In this document: piece by piece, positions 1 through 13,675 of the stretch | Layout: every line of letters starts with the position of its first letter | Numbering within the stretch: the stretch's first letter is position 1 | From: Daphnia carinata | Taxonomy: Eukaryota; Arthropoda; Branchiopoda; Diplostraca; Daphniidae | Direction: 5' to 3' | NCBI RefSeq assembly: GCF_022539665.2 | Contig: NC_081333.1 | Span: 7,252,971 to 7,316,970, forward strand | Length of the DNA: 64,000 bases | Made by a program: the position numbers and the translations under genes | Notes under the pieces: generated by a model | Told to the model about the DNA's origin: nothing | Databases searched by the model: none | What the model saw: only the letters and a program-made list of their open reading frames with translations

Positions 1-3000
1 ATCCCATAAAAAGTGGGGGTGGTCTCGAGCGGGTTACCAGTGTTGGCTTTTCCCCAATGGCGTGTGTGTGTTGGCTCCGCCCTCTCGAGGGGGGATTTCG
101 GCCAATCCGAATCCCAAGGGCCAATGAACGCGAGAACTCTCGCCGGGGGGGCGAGGACTTGTGTGTGTGCTGGTTATACATGGAGCCACTCCATCTCCTT
201 GTATGGTACACACACATTTTTGCGCGCCCTCAACAACGTGAATGTATCACATTGTATATTGAACAGCCAAGAAGTTGGAAACTCCATAACACAACTCTTG
301 ATTGTTTTTTTTGTTCCCCTCCAAAAAATCAATGGCCACTTGGTTCATTTTTTGGAAATACGAAAAAACACTTTCGATTTTTCTAATCAAGAAAAGAAGC
401 CCTGTTCAAATGAATTTCAACGTGGTCGAAACAATTGGAAAAATGGATCATTTGGCAATGACGCCATGATGGGAGGCCATCTTTTCGGCACAAGTGAACT
501 CAAGAAGGCCATTGTTCGAGTGTTGCAGGTGTCGGAAACATTTCGCTTCGGTTAATTTTGCAATCGTCAAAAGAAAAAAATGTCATGGCCAAAATGTTTT
601 CTTCTCCCCCTATTGTTTTTGTTATTTCGTTGGAAATTCCCCCCTAATTCCAAGTCTAAGAAAAAAAAAACGCCATTTTGTATTTTCTTACCCCTCCCTT
701 CACTTGGGATGACCCTAGAGACACGCAATTTTCGCACAGCCTTGGAGAAATTACTTGTGAAGGTTATTTTTCTTTTCTAACTAGAAGGCCTAAAAAAAAA
801 ACGAATGGGGGAGGCTAAGAATAGAAAACAAAGTCGGCCATTTTGTGTGTTGTGAAGAAAAAAAAAACGACCTTGGATTGACACAACGAAAATGCAATCG
901 AATTTGATATTTCCGTACAGCTATTGGTTTAAAGGTTATTATCGTATCGAAAAGAGGATCGTGTCCGAATGAGTTTCCAGCACACGCAAGAGAAAGCAAT
1001 CTTCTCTTGTCTAGATCAAAATATCCTTTTGCTATTTGTTTTTATTTCATCATCTTCAATGATGAGAGGGAGAGCGTGATGGAATTAAAAATCCCCCTAC
1101 AACAGGGACGTGAATCGCGTGTACGTGAGGCCAATCAAGTTTTGAACCAAAAAAAAGCCGGCGGTGTTCCAAAACTTTGTAGAACATTTTTCTTATCTGA
1201 TGGTATGCAAATTTTTCTGAAACAAAGAGAACTTTTAGCATTGCGGAACTCATTTGCATGAGGGTCGCCGCCCATGACCAATTAATTTAATATCCCCCCT
1301 CTTTTTGCTCAAATATGAAAACAAAAGTTGTCCAGTTGATGGACAGTTGTATACAGACTGATAACAGCTAACGGATTACACACACACAGCTCGGGCTAAT
1401 CTCCCAACTTAACTCTTAACGTTAAAAACCGAGTTCCATTATCGTTTTCTCTTTATATTACAGTTGGATATGTTTTTGTTACTCTACTGTAATACTCTTT
1501 CTTTTTTTTTTCCCGAGTGCGTGTTATTTGGCTGCTGGTCTCCCTTCTGACAGCTTCGGGACCCCCTGCAACAAAGTTCCTCCCAAGAGACTTGGCTCCT
1601 CCCCATTTCCCGACTCGCATCTCTTCAACGGCATTATACAGACAGCTAAAGGAAATGTTTGGGGAGTTTTACTAGTTTTTACTTCTAGCTTCCCTCTCTA
1701 TATCTGTGTGTGTGTGTGTGTGTAGGTTTAAATATAAGTTGCGTTTCTCTCCCCTTCCCTGTTCAAAAAAAAAAAATGTGTGTTTACGTTGAACTCATCT
1801 CTCAGTTTCAACCGGCAATCAACTTGCCATCGGCACTTCGTCTGTTGTTTTTCGGAATTTTTTCCAAATGCGGGATTTTCAAAAATAAAAAAATTTGAAA
1901 TTGATTTCAACGTTAAAGTCCTATAGTGGCAGCTAATATATCAGAGAGAGAGAAACACGAAGTAGCCTCTTCTTTTTTAAAGGGGGGCGTCTCCAGGGTG
2001 TCGTCGTCGATCACTATAGTCTCAGGGTCTCTTGATATCCATCTAATCCGCACTCGAAAAAAAGGTCCACGACTCTATATATCTAGAGTATATATATATA
2101 TGTCGCCCTGCTGTATGTTAGTTCGAGAGTATCGTTTTTGACACAACCAGAAATGCCCATTGATGTACGGTGATATCGGAACTACTTAATTTCATTCAGA
2201 AGACATTATTATTATTATTTTTTTTTTGTCTAGGACTAAAAAAGACATATATATCCATTCTTCAATGATGTCATCCATCATCCAAAGTCCCAAGGAAGTT
2301 CCGTATGCCATTATTTTTTGGCCCGGAAATCATTTATTTACGTGCTCACGACGTATCAATGCATTCGAAATAATAGAATCAAAGCAGACGAACCTTAAAA
2401 TCAAACCCTCTTTTTCTTTTCCTTGCTAAATTTTAAGCATAACATTTCATTCATTAATAAGCGCATTTTAAGATGATTTTTTAGGAACTCAATATATTTA
2501 TATTGTGCGCGAAACATAAACAATACGTTGCAGCGATGCGTTGCGCAAACTCGGCGTTCTCCCGTTGCACGGCTCCAATTTGAAGAGTTATATACAGCGG
2601 TCGCTCTTTCTTTCTTTTTTTCACGAAAGAAAGAAAGAGGGGAGTGTGTGCACAGTCGGGACTCGGGCTGCTACTATGGTCTCTAGAGATTTAGACCAAT
2701 CAAAGAGCAGCAAATAACCTGCCTCTAGCTTTTGCCTCCTGCACGGCCTTTTTTCTTTATTTCTTTTTTTTTCTTCTTCTTCTTCAAGAGAGAGAGCTCC
2801 TTTATTCTTTGGGCTGCCTTTTATATTACTTTGTGTGTATACTTGTATATACTTTTATATTTTAAAAAATGGGGACGAATTAAAATAGAAATATGGATGT
2901 TCCAAAATGAAATATATAAAAAAGGGAGATTATTAATGCGAACCTAATTTGAAAAAATAGAAAAGAAAAAGATTTTAAATGGCAATTAAATTGATTTCGT

Positions 3001-6000
3001 AAACGAAAGATTTCCCTTCCCCACCCAATTGCGTAATTATAATAAAACACGATAAATACGCATTTAAAATTTAAAAAAAAAACGAAACCCACTAAAGCTG
3101 TGGGGGTAGACACACACAAAACTTTGCAAACTATTGAAAGGACTTTATTGACATGGAGCTGCTGGTTGGCGATAGCAAACACACACATGTCGTGCGTGCG
3201 TATAGGAACGCACCACTCCCGTCTTTTTTTTTTGGCTGCACACTGCTGTTCGCCGCCGCCCTTGGTTGCCATGGTTACACCTGCCGCATTTTCAGGGTAT
3301 AGACTACCGCAGATCGTTAAACCCCCTCTCTCTTGCTGCTTCTTTTTGTATGTGTGGAGGTCTTATATATCCGTACCTCTCTTTTCTCATTGATTTCTTT
3401 CGTCGCCCCGACTCACGCACATCCTTTTCTTAGACGTTGCCAGCAAAAAGTTCCCATCACGCGGCCTAAACGTTGCATTGAATTCCACAAACTAAATGAA
3501 CGAATCCTTTTTATTTTCTAATCGTAATATACTTTTGAATAAGCGAATAAAATAAAAGGACAATATTTACCAATCGAGCAAAGTACTTGTATATAAAAAA
3601 AAAAACACACAACAAAAGAGCAACTAGAGAAAGTCTTTATCCAGTGTGCGCAATGAACCATTGAATCGACTTTCTCTTGTGATGGGGGTAGCAGGTGTAG
3701 GCTCAGCCTCCCCCTCTTCCACGCAGAAAAAAAAAACACACATATGTTACATTTTCCTTTCTCGTGATAGGTCCCATCAATGTTTTTTTCTTATATAAAA
3801 ACGTATATACAATAGAACACGATTTTCCTCTCTGGCGTACACGTAAAAAGCGAGAGCAACAGAAGGAGCAACAGTGACACCCACTCCCTTCATATCCATC
3901 TCCGTGTGCCTCCCCCATTTCGAACCCTTCGATAGACAGTCGAGCTATTACAAGCGACGACGACAACTAGACAGAGTATCCCTCCTCCCAAGCAATCTGC
4001 ATAATGTATAGATTTCTGCTGCTCTGTTGTTGTTGTTGCATTCTATACGAACTATTGTTTTGCTCCTGATTTTCGCTTCACTGCAGATGGACAATAAGAC
4101 ATTTTCTATATTTGCTCTGTGTGCAAATCAACACGTTTATACAAGTGCGTTTAAAGGGCTGTGGAATCGATAAAATGGAACTCTTGCTGCGAGTTTTAAA
4201 TTGCGTATATCTACAGAAACAGCTCCCGTCGGAGAGAATCCTTTTTTTTGTGTGTGATGGGAAAATGTCAATAGATAATCTCCCCGAGTAACAAACACAC
4301 ACACAAATGGATGAATGTCAAAGAGGATGACACATATTCGGGTTGGCACAACTTTTTTCTTTCGAAGGGGGAGGCTGATCAATCAGACCTGCCCTATAAA
4401 AAAAAATGGTTGACATGTAGCGTTTTCTCCCCATCAGAAAAATGACGTTAAAACAAATGAAAGAATTTTCTTTTATCGATTAGATAGTTCTTTTAAAAGA
4501 ATTGTGTTACCCTATTTATTTATTCCCTGTGTATTGCCCATCAATCGCCAACGTTTCCCTTTAAAAATGACCTATCCCATCGCAGCAACACAATACGTAT
4601 ATATAGAAACAAGATACACACACGCACTGCATTACATATAAATGTATACGTTATATATATATATATACTTGTATGTAGCGCATACAGTTGGGGCGGCGAG
4701 TTATAAGTGAGATAGAGAAAAAAAAAAGAGTAACTTTATTTGCCCAGGCGATAATTGCATAGAACCCCCCGAGTTGCTCCGGCATGGCTCTCCGGAGACT
4801 AGCACACCATCAGCAAAAACCTAGTAGAGAAAAACTATTGCTTTCTCGCCTTGTGTCTGTGACATACACAAACCTCGCTTACTAAAAAAAAAAATAATTT
4901 TATATTTTCTTGTTCATTTTTTTTTAAAGCTAAAAATAAATTCTGATTGCACGGAGCAATCCCCGTCTATGACCTGTACGAATCGGAGGGAATTAAAATG
5001 TATTGATATTTTGCATTTGGCTTGAGGCTATACGTCGAGTCGTTTCCGATTTCCATGAAACAAACAAAGGGATATTACATCAGAGTTCCTTCCCTTCACA
5101 ACTGGGGGAGGGGATCTATATTTTAAATATTTAAAAACGTCGCGACAACGTGATCCACTGTTCTATTATATAACACTAATAGGAAGATAAGCATCTATTA
5201 TCTCGATAAATAAATAAAAATAGCAAAGACTTGCAGCGGAAACGAAAACTTTTTTGTGATCCCGATGGATTTCCTCTTCTTTCTTTCCTGTATTTCGAAG
5301 AGATAGCAAAAAATAAAAGAGATGAAGAGGGGGGCAAATAAAAACATTCTCCTTTTTTTTTCCCTCTTCCGGCGATCCATTCACCTCCTCCGGGAGTTAT
5401 ACAGTACACTAGCACTGCAGTGTATGTCTGCCGGTGTATGTTTTCAAAAATGAACGAATCTTTTCTTAACAGTAAGAATTTTTTCTTTTTGAAGACAAAC
5501 TTATATGTTTCCCTTTTATACCTCACGGATATGCGTTTGACCGTTGCATCGGCATCATTAAAACACGTAACGTCGCAAACGTATGCATAACAGAGTTCAA
5601 TATGAACTTGATTATTTTGCGTGTAGGCAGACGTTTCGTAATAACTAATGTAAAAACGTACCGACTACATTCAAAGTTTTCAAACAATGTCAAATTTACC
5701 GGAAGCCTTATAAATGTCTATGAAGATGGATGAACGTAAAAAGGCAAAATAATGGTGTCAAATTGCATAACGTGGATCCGGCGAACGTAGATATTCTGTG
5801 CAACTGGGATATGAGAAAGAAAATGCTAATGACTGACTTTCTCGGTCTTATTATTTTCTTTTTTTTTCAACCTCGTGAGCGATGTACGGTGGAGAGTCGC
5901 AAGAGGGGAAATTTTTAAAAAAGGAAGTAGAAAAGATATGGCGTCCACGGCCTGATGGATGGATGGCCTCAGTCGGGATGACACATATGGGGCGTGGTTA

Positions 6001-7020
6001 TATACTTTTCATTTTACACCTCTATTTTCAACCCCCCATTTAGCTACCCTTTCGTTTTTAAATACGAAATACATATAGCCATCCCTCCTCCCTTCGTCAT
6101 GAAAAGTTCTGCAACATATTTCCCTCTCCTATTCACAAAAAAAAAAAAACATTGTAAAAATCTTCTTTTCAAGTAGTACCAAGAGCTGATTTCAATGTAG
6201 AACATAAAATACTTGTGCTATAATAAAAAAAAAAAAATTTAAGTTCTCTCCCCCTTCCATATTTTCAACTGGATTTTCGGGATATAATTCGAAGAGCCGG
6301 TAATAGAGATAGGGGGGGAATGACGAACGGGTCGCGCCCATTTGATCCGATTGTGATGCAATTTTATGTGACATGACACGATGATCCTGGCCATCTGTAT
6401 ACCTATATAAAGTTACATACATCATGAAATGTGTTTATCCCGAGTCTATGGGGTGCTACGTAAGAAGAAGTCATCTTGTGTGCGCAGAACATAAAGATAT
6501 TAGCATAGTTGCCATCATTTATTCCGGAAGCAGAATTTATTTATAGTCAAAAGGAAGCTTCGTTGTGTTTTAAGAAAAAAGGGCGGGGGGATGCAGGCGA
6601 GCAATCAAGAAATTAATTGGGTCTCTTGGGCCAATGCCGCATTGAATTAATGATAAGATTCAGATAATAAAGAGAAAAAGAAAATGAAAAATTCAACCGT
6701 GAAATCACGACCCGATCTCGAAATTATGCGAGGGAATGCTATTGCAATTTGAAATGATCAGACCACAGGAACAAAACAAAAAAAAAATGTATTTTTAGAT
6801 GATGTTCATTCCTTTGTGTAAATCCAAGTTGACTGGATCAAAGTGAATATGTTGAGTCTCTCTATAGTCGGGGTAACACAGAGAATACATAACTGAGGGA
6901 GAGAGAGAGAGAGAGAGGGAATCTGCAACGCTATCCGCTAATCCTCTCAAAGGGACTTCTCACATTTCCCGACGACGCCGCCACAGCCGGGGCCGATCGA
7001 CCCCACACACGTCATCCCGA
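1..7020. other. Gene-poor AT-rich stretch
   Basis: No coding region can be supported here. All open frames are short, low-complexity or rich in translated A/T tracts, and none shows a recognisable domain. The stretch contains many A and T runs, (GT)n near 1704-1724, a (GA)n tract near 6898-6920, a hairpin-forming CTTT/AAAG inverted repeat at about 2602-2638 and one RFX-like X-box at 3265-3278. At 7021 an ATG is followed directly by GGTAAG-like sequence, so a non-coding or start-codon-only first exon on the plus strand is possible, but I see no partner exon. It may be regulatory or intronic DNA of a gene outside the window. Confidence 0.6.
3265..3278 (+). promoter_or_regulatory. RFX-type X-box, near-perfect inverted repeat
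   Basis: The sequence GTTGCCATGGTTAC fits the RFX X-box form GTNRCC-AT-GGNAAC with one mismatch in the right half. It lies in otherwise gene-free DNA, so its target is unknown. Confidence 0.4.
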
Positions 7021-7292
7021 ATATGGTAAGTTTTTATACACTGAATTCGACGCCACGATTCTGGCCACGAAAAAAACCTTTCATCCTGGATATATATATT
7101 TTTTTTGTTATCATGTCCATCTCCCCTCCACCGAACGCTTGTTATTTATTTATGAACCCATGTTTCTTTTTAGGCCCGTGTGTGATGTCAAGAATCTTGA
7201 AGAAGGTAATCGATTTAAGAATTTTTATTTGAAAATTTTTCAATGCCAGACCAGCAGCAAATGAATTGAAAAAAAAAATAAAATAAAATAAA

Positions 7293-7673
7293 TCAACCGA
7301 GGATGAGGGTCTTCTTGTAGCCGCCACCGCCTCCGCCACCTCCGCCAAGAACTTTGTCCAAAGTGCCTAATGGATTAAGAGCCATTTCGAGAGGATCCAT
7401 ATCGTCGAGACTAGCCAAGTCGGATGGATCGTCCAGCAAAGGTGAAGATCTGGCACCCAATGGTGCGATGGGTCCAAGTGATCCTGGTGGCAAAACTGGT
7501 AGAGATACTGTACGTGGTGGATAACCGTAACCTCCATTAGACGGACGAGCATCAGCCATGAAGGCTACAGCGCACAAGACGGCCAACATCTTGAATAATA
7601 GAATGTAATTGAATCATAGCAAAATGAAAAATTGTAAAGATAAAGAACTTACGATGAAAGCTTTGAATGTCAT
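7293..7673 (-). CDS. Small secreted glycine/proline-rich peptide
   Basis: Two exons: 7653-7673 encodes MTFKAFI, a 61-nt intron follows with donor GTAAGT and an AG acceptor, and 7293-7589 completes the protein in phase, ending in TGA. The product is about 105 residues. Residues 1-22 are a hydrophobic signal peptide (LAVLCAVAFMADA, likely cleaved before RPSNGG). The mature part has a Tyr/Pro-rich start (GGYGYPPR), an acidic Asp/Leu-rich middle (DDPSDLASLDDMDPLEM) and a run of nine glycines before a YKKTLILG tail. I do not recognise a family; it resembles arthropod cuticle-associated, neuropeptide-precursor or antimicrobial-like secreted peptides only in general build. A TATA box lies upstream and an AATAAA-type signal lies about 145 nt past the stop (near 7146). 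It is in tandem with Ir25a. Confidence 0.72.
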
Positions 7674-7776
7674 TTTTCAAACTGACGTTTTGGAATGAGC
7701 TGAGAGTTCTTGATGGGAGGACTGCTGCTGGAAGAGGCAGAAGACTGGATGATTGTTGAGTACATTTCTTGGCCAG

Positions 7777-7784
7777 TTATATAG
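7777..7784 (-). promoter_or_regulatory. TATA box of the small secreted peptide gene
   Basis: CTATATAA on the minus strand, about 105 nt upstream of the start codon. A start site near 7750 would leave a 5' leader of roughly 75 nt. Confidence 0.55.
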
Positions 7785-8195
7785 GGATGCAAATCGACCT
7801 CGTCAAAGGCCAGCAATAGTAAAATTTGTTTAAAAAACACAAAAAAACATGTTGATGAAATAAAAAGAGCCATGTTCATTGTCATTGAGGATTAAAAAAT
7901 GTTTGTTTTTTCATATCAGTGCCATTAGCTTTTTATTATGAGAAGGTCATAACATTTTTTCCAAATTTTTATATTCGTCATCTATTTGCTGTGCGTAATA
8001 CAATAGTTCTGCGAAACCTACATCATTCCACGATGCAACTGTGCGCATATTTTATGAAAAATTGTCTAAACAATTCAATATTATATTACCAACGATATTA
8101 TCATATAGACTAGGACTATACTTGTGTGCATAAATTGAATTTAATAAATAAAATAAATAAAACAAGTCGTTTTCTTTGTAGATCGATTGTAGCAT

Positions 8196-11100
8196 TCACG
8201 CGTAATTTTTAAAAGTGTCCGGCCATTGACTCCCTGCCAATTTACCAGGCTTTGCGTGGGCGAGGTCCATCTCCCCTGGATTCATGGCAAAAACAATATT
8301 GTCATAAATATTATAAAAGTTGTGCTCATATTTCATATTTTTTTTTTTGTGATTCTCGAAAAGAAAAAGTTTGAAAATGCATAAAGAAACACGTACTCGA
8401 GCTCCAATTCTCTCTTGGCTCCGAAATTATAGCCGTAGTCTGCCCCATACGGATCTCTTGACTTGTCATCCAGGATGTAAGGCTTCTGGGAATTCTTCGT
8501 GTAGGCATCATCCTTTTTTTTATAAAAAAAAAAAAAACATTATTTAAAAATCAATAAACTTTTGTTCTAGGACTTTTATTAATCGATTGTTTTAAGTGAA
8601 CGTACCATTTTATTGCGATTATTAGTAGCGTTGGTTCTACTTTCAGGTGTCGAAATAACTTGATCGTCATTGGGATTGCGTTTCACTTTGAAATAGCAAT
8701 ACTCGACAGCCAGTGTGACGCAGGCCAAAAAGATACCAACGAAAATGACGATAAAGACACCACCTAGAATGAAATTATTAAATCAAAGTTCGTTTCTTTT
8801 TTTTAAAGGGATGAAGACATTAAACAAACCAATGTTTTGAATGGAAATGCCGTCGGATTGATCGTTAGTGTCACCGCATTCCTTCTTCTCGGGATTATCG
8901 GTCCACCAGCGCTCCTTGAGAGTCTCCAGACGTCGCTGGTTGAGCAAGCGCAGGATGGCGTCGTTGAGGAGATCGCGCAAAGGCGAGCCCTCCTGGACGG
9001 CCACAGCGTACGGTTTGCGTGAGAATTCTTCACCGACCATCTGCAAATCGCAGTTGACCAATACTTGGTAACGAATATCCGTCGCATCACCTACACAAAC
9101 AAGCCAAAAAAAAAAAGAATTATATTTATAAAAAATAAGAGAACAAACTTTCATGTCCACGTACCGAGGAAGGCAAAGCCGTCGTTATTTTCAGCGTTTG
9201 AGGCACGGACACGAGTTAATGCCTCTTCAAATGTTTGTGGCAATCCAGCATCCTGTTTGTTGAACAATCGTCAATTAAAACTCGTATTTTGAAAATAAAA
9301 AAAAGGGAATTTTCATTACCTGCATGGATTGCCAGATTTTAGTGTACTTGTCGCTGACTGGGTAGTCCCAGACGGCCAACTTGGATCGTTCAACTTCCGA
9401 CATGGAATCGTTCAAGCTCATGTCCTTCCAAATCCTTTTTGATTAGAGTATTAAAACAGTAAATAATGAATTTCTTCTTTAAAAGTAATCATCAATCATA
9501 CTCGTAGAATCGCTTTTCGATGTAGGCCATGCGTTCAAAGTAGGTAGACACATCGGTGCCGTTCTGGGGAGCGTATTGCACTTTGTACTGAGTGGCCAAG
9601 TCGTCCAGTGAGTTGACGGGCGAGTCGAGACGGGAAACGGTCAAAAAGGCAGCCAAGTTAGCAGTGTACGAAGCGATAATGATGAAACCAAACAACCACC
9701 AAGTAGCGGCAATCAATCGACCGGAAAGATGCTTGGGGGATTCTCCACCACCCTGCCGATTTGTTTTCGATAATGAGAAACGTGTGAAATTTGACTTGCA
9801 AGTCTATAAATCACTCACCTGAGGTGTCAATGATGTCATACAAAACCAAAGAGATTCTTTAAGTGAAAATTCTCGTTTCTCTTCCTCAGGATCGTCTGCG
9901 TACTTTTCCTTATTGTTTTGATACGAATAGGGAGACCAACGATCGAAAATCCATAACAAGATACTGCAAAACATTTAGTAGCAGTTTAGAGGATGGCTTG
10001 TGTTTGGGATAAAGAGGAAATTACCTAGTAAAAAAGTAAGCTGCTAAAATGCATCCCCAGACGTCGTTTTCGAGCACAGTGAGAAATTTAAACAAGGATG
10101 TTGAGACTTGTGGCTTGGCCATCAAAATGCTTATGCCCACCAGATCGTAGTAAGGCACCGTGAAATCGATAACATTTTCACGCTCAGCCATCACAGCCAA
10201 AGCTCCTAATCCTATATCAGCTCTCTTTCGTTTGTAAACATGAAATTTGATTATGCATTTCTTTTCTTTTTGGGATTTGATCGCTTGTGGATCGTTTCTA
10301 TGCACACCTTCTCCATCAATTCTTTGATCATGCCGTTCCAATTCATTTTGCTATCCATGTTGCCGTATTTACCGTCAGGTACTTCATACAACTCGTATTC
10401 AAAACCCATTATTGCTTGGATATCTTTGATGAGATCGACGCAATAACCGTAGAATTCCACGGTCCCATTTCCTTTCCGTTTCATGATAAATGGCGCTTGC
10501 TAGAACAGATGAAAAACACCATCTAGCGCCCGATATTTGTATTAGATGTAAGACGCCATGTTTACTTACCACCACCACGGCGATTTTGAATACACTGACT
10601 ACTTGGAAAGGACGGAGGGATTGTCCAGCAGCAAAAGCAATTTCACCGGGCATTCCAGCTTTCCATATTCCTAGTGCATTTTTTGACTCAAGCCGGCTAT
10701 TTTTGAAATTCATTTGGTTCACCGTCATTTCCACTTGTGGGTAAGATTTACCGTTTCCATTTAAAATTAACTTGGCAAATGTCGTTCCTACATTAGCCTG
10801 ATCATCCACGTGTTTCTTTATTTTGTTAGATGTAATGTAATATTCCGTGAACTATACTTACGTCAGTGAAAGCTTTTTGTAGATCCAGATTTTTCCTCAC
10901 AGTAGCAGCTATATTTGAGCTGCTACATTTTGGATAAATCATGTCAGTTGGCCACGTATTAGCCTCAATCATGTTCCTGTAAATGGCACTTCAAAAATAT
11001 CTGAATTTGTATAGACCAACACACTTTATCAAACTCACTTGACGGCGGTAAGAGCTTTTAGAGTCACATCAAAATAGAAACCAGTATCAACACTGTAACC

Positions 11101-12288
11101 CGTATTGAGGCCAGAAGTCCTGTACAAAATCCCATTTGCCACATCTGGGTTAATCGTTGGTGTGGCAAACAAAATGGAACCATTTTCTGTCCTGACAAAT
11201 GGCTCTGAAGAACCATCCTTTGAAAGAAAAGAATAACCTAATTTTAGTTATGCCTACCAGCAATAATATTTAGACCATGTAGACAATACCTTGGTCAAGG
11301 CACACCAAGAATATTTTTTACCAAAATAATTTTCTTGTGCCGCTGCCATCAGAACCTGATTGATACGATCGTTTTTTCCTAGTACGAAAAAATTCACGAT
11401 ATCCATGTCTTCAAGCCGTCTTATTTGAGTATTGATGTTGGTCTCGATCCTGGAGAACATGTGGCGAATAGGGCGGTTCTTCAGTAACGACTTGTACTTG
11501 TTTGTCACATCTACGAGGTACAAAAGTTTAGTCACAAGATGTGAAAGCGTTTTATCTAACATACCGAAACTATCGTCGTAGAGGATGGCTGCGTTTGTCA
11601 TGTTTTGCATGGAGGAAACTAGCGCTATTAATTGCGGTATGATATCGCTTGGGGGCATAACCTGTACTAGGTATTTTGTCTGATTACTGTCAATGTTACT
11701 CCACTGCCTACAATCATCAGTAATAATTATTAGACCATCGCTTATTAACAAACGCTATTAATTAATTCAAACTTTATATCTCCAACACCCCCGTAGGAAC
11801 CGCTAATTGTGGGCAAACCCAGGTTACGTGTCAGAGCCTTCATGACTTCCGAGGAGATTCCAGCCCATGTGAAATCCAGCACCAGATGAGGAGGAATGCC
11901 CGCGTCAACCGATTTATCATAGAGGCTACAAACTGCGTTGGAAATTTCATTATTACATCTGAAAATATTCAAGAAAATTGCCTGTTATTTTACCATCGTC
12001 AACTGTCAGGTACTTTTGGGTAGAATCAAGAACCACACGAGTAACATTTCCAATGCTAAGTCCTGGAACTTTGGTTCGTTCGAGGTAACTCTGGACGGCT
12101 GTAAAGGCGCGATCGGCATCCCCATTATTGGTTTCATAAACCAACACTTAAAAGAGAAAAAAGAACGAGTGGAAATAGCTATGTTAATTTATCCATCGTT
12201 TAACACGTTACTTACGAACACGGATGGGATCAATAGAATGAACGACGAAAACCAATCCCAGCACAAGGAACAATCTCAGCGAACACAT
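8196..12288 (-). CDS. Ir25a: Ionotropic receptor co-receptor IR25a
   Basis: IR25a is the most conserved ionotropic receptor of arthropods. It is a plasma-membrane cation channel subunit that partners tuning IRs in chemosensory, thermal and humidity-sensing neurons. About a dozen exons rebuild an iGluR-like protein. Exon 1 (12216-12288) holds signal peptide [18 protein letters not shown]. Exons from 12146 to about 11030 encode the long amino-terminal domain that only IR25a and IR8a retain, including [15 protein letters not shown] and [10 protein letters not shown]. Ligand-binding half S1 (about 10500-10020) has [21 protein letters not shown], keeping the arginine used for carboxylate binding. 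The pore exon has [19 protein letters not shown], and the next TM segment has [17 protein letters not shown]2 includes [23 protein letters not shown] and [14 protein letters not shown] last TM ([16 protein letters not shown]) precedes a cytosolic tail ending DTFKNYA. Some introns are only about 55 nt, and two donors (near 12013 and 11773) are non-canonical in flank. Tail exon junctions are less certain. Confidence 0.95.
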
Positions 12289-13468
12289 CGCTTTTTGCTT
12301 TCACGGTTGTTTTCCCCTCTTGTGACACGTCCGGAAATGATGTGGGATGTCCTCGATCCTCCGAATTACTGCCGTGTCCGCGTTCGATCGCAGTAGGTAA
12401 GACCCACGTTCTTCGAAATATTCCTGCAAGTTGTCATGGATGTATTGTTCCGCCTCTGGCCGATCTACCTTCCTTTCAGCAATTATTATTTAAAGCTGGT
12501 TTCCAAGACACCGGTGACGTCACAATCGCGTAAAGCTACAACAAACTTTGCGCAAATAACTGACGGCTGTTATTTTCCGGTCAATAATTTTTATTCGTTT
12601 TTTTTTATGTTTGTTTTGGAGTAGCACTTTAAAATTCATTAACGTATATACAATGAATAATTATTCATTTCTACCATTTTAAATTTTTCGTTTGGGTTCA
12701 TCTGAAGGGTTTTTTTGGGATCTCTTTACAGTTCCATAAAATCGCAAAAAGAAAAGTTCAAAATATTAGCGTGAAGTTTTATGCAACTGATTTCCTAATA
12801 TAATCTGTATATCTTTGTATTTAAGGAACAAATGTGCTGTGCTTGCCGATTGCTTCCGTTGCTAGGCGACCTCCGAGATTATTGCAAAAGATTCAAACGA
12901 TGGCCCGTGCAAAAGGAGATAGCATTGAAATATACAGCGAGGCATCGAAAGCCGGGAAAACGTCGAAACTGAATACAGGAGTCTGTTTCTGGCACACTCT
13001 TCATAAATAATCACATCTCCCTCGGCAACCATCGAGTCTGTTTGAATAGCTTCACAAGGACGTTCGATTGACTGCACCTGACCCGATTCTCACAAGAGGA
13101 AACTAGGTTTCGTCCCTTCGAGACCTTCCCTTTCATGGGCGACTTCAATATTTTAGTAGGCAGCAGGGGAAGATTCGAGTCTATCAAACAATCGCTAGGA
13201 TGAATCGATTGACAATGAACAAGCATTTGTCGAACCTCGAATTCTTTTGGATCGCATGATGAATCCATTTGTGTAGCGTGCACATAATGGCGCTTCCTCA
13301 TCTCGTTAAAGGTTTTTTAACATTATCAAAAGAAGATGTCAATGCTGCAGCAGTGCGAAAAACAATGGCATGTTTCATCAATAGCTTCGAATTTATATTT
13401 TGTATTCTTTTTTTAAAATTTGTAACTGACGGTGGCTGATATTCAACTGTTTGACTTACTTTTATTTT
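12289..13468. other. Intergenic stretch upstream of Ir25a with unresolved open frames
   Basis: The first 100-150 nt are probably the Ir25a 5' leader and promoter. At 12862-13301 two overlapping minus-strand frames look moderately protein-like: an ATG at 13301 gives about 96 codons, and a second frame runs 13077-12862. Their join is not a convincing splice. On the plus strand an ATG at 13286 in an ATAATGGCGC context opens about 50 codons and is followed by a strong acceptor (pyrimidine tract then AG at about 13472). None matches a family I know. Confidence 0.3.
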
Positions 13469-13675
13469 TTAGGCCAAAGGAACGTGCATTCCGCAACGGT
13501 TGTTTTCATAATCATCAACTCTTCTATCTAGTTTGATCTGGATATTATTGAGGAAGGCCAAAAGTGAAATTCTAGCTGCTTGGAGCAAACTTTTCTGCTC
13601 TGAAATGTTGTTGTTGAACCATTGAGTTCTCGAATGATATATCGGTATAGGGAAACCACTAGCCGCTTCGGCCAT
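13469..13675 (-). CDS. Hypothetical 68-residue coiled-coil-like protein
   Basis: An ATG at 13675 opens an uninterrupted 68-codon frame (MAEAASGFPIPIYH...) ending in TAA, with AATAAA beginning just a few bases past the stop. The middle (roughly residues 20-57) has an amphipathic, heptad-like pattern, QKSLLQAARISLLAFLNN then IQIKLDRRVDDYE, suggesting one short coiled coil. Size and build recall small scaffold subunits such as BRK1, but the residues do not match well enough to assign it. A strong plus-strand splice acceptor coincides with the end of this frame, so the true gene could be on the other strand. Treat as a candidate only. Confidence 0.3.
   Translation of the reverse strand: MAEAASGFPIPIYHSRTQWFNNNISEQKSLLQAARISLLAFLNNIQIKLDRRVDDYENNRCGMHVPLA

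Noticed and set aside
3900-3940. GGTTCGAA-like tRNA T-loop motif on the minus strand
   Set aside because: No acceptor, D or anticodon stem could be folded around it.
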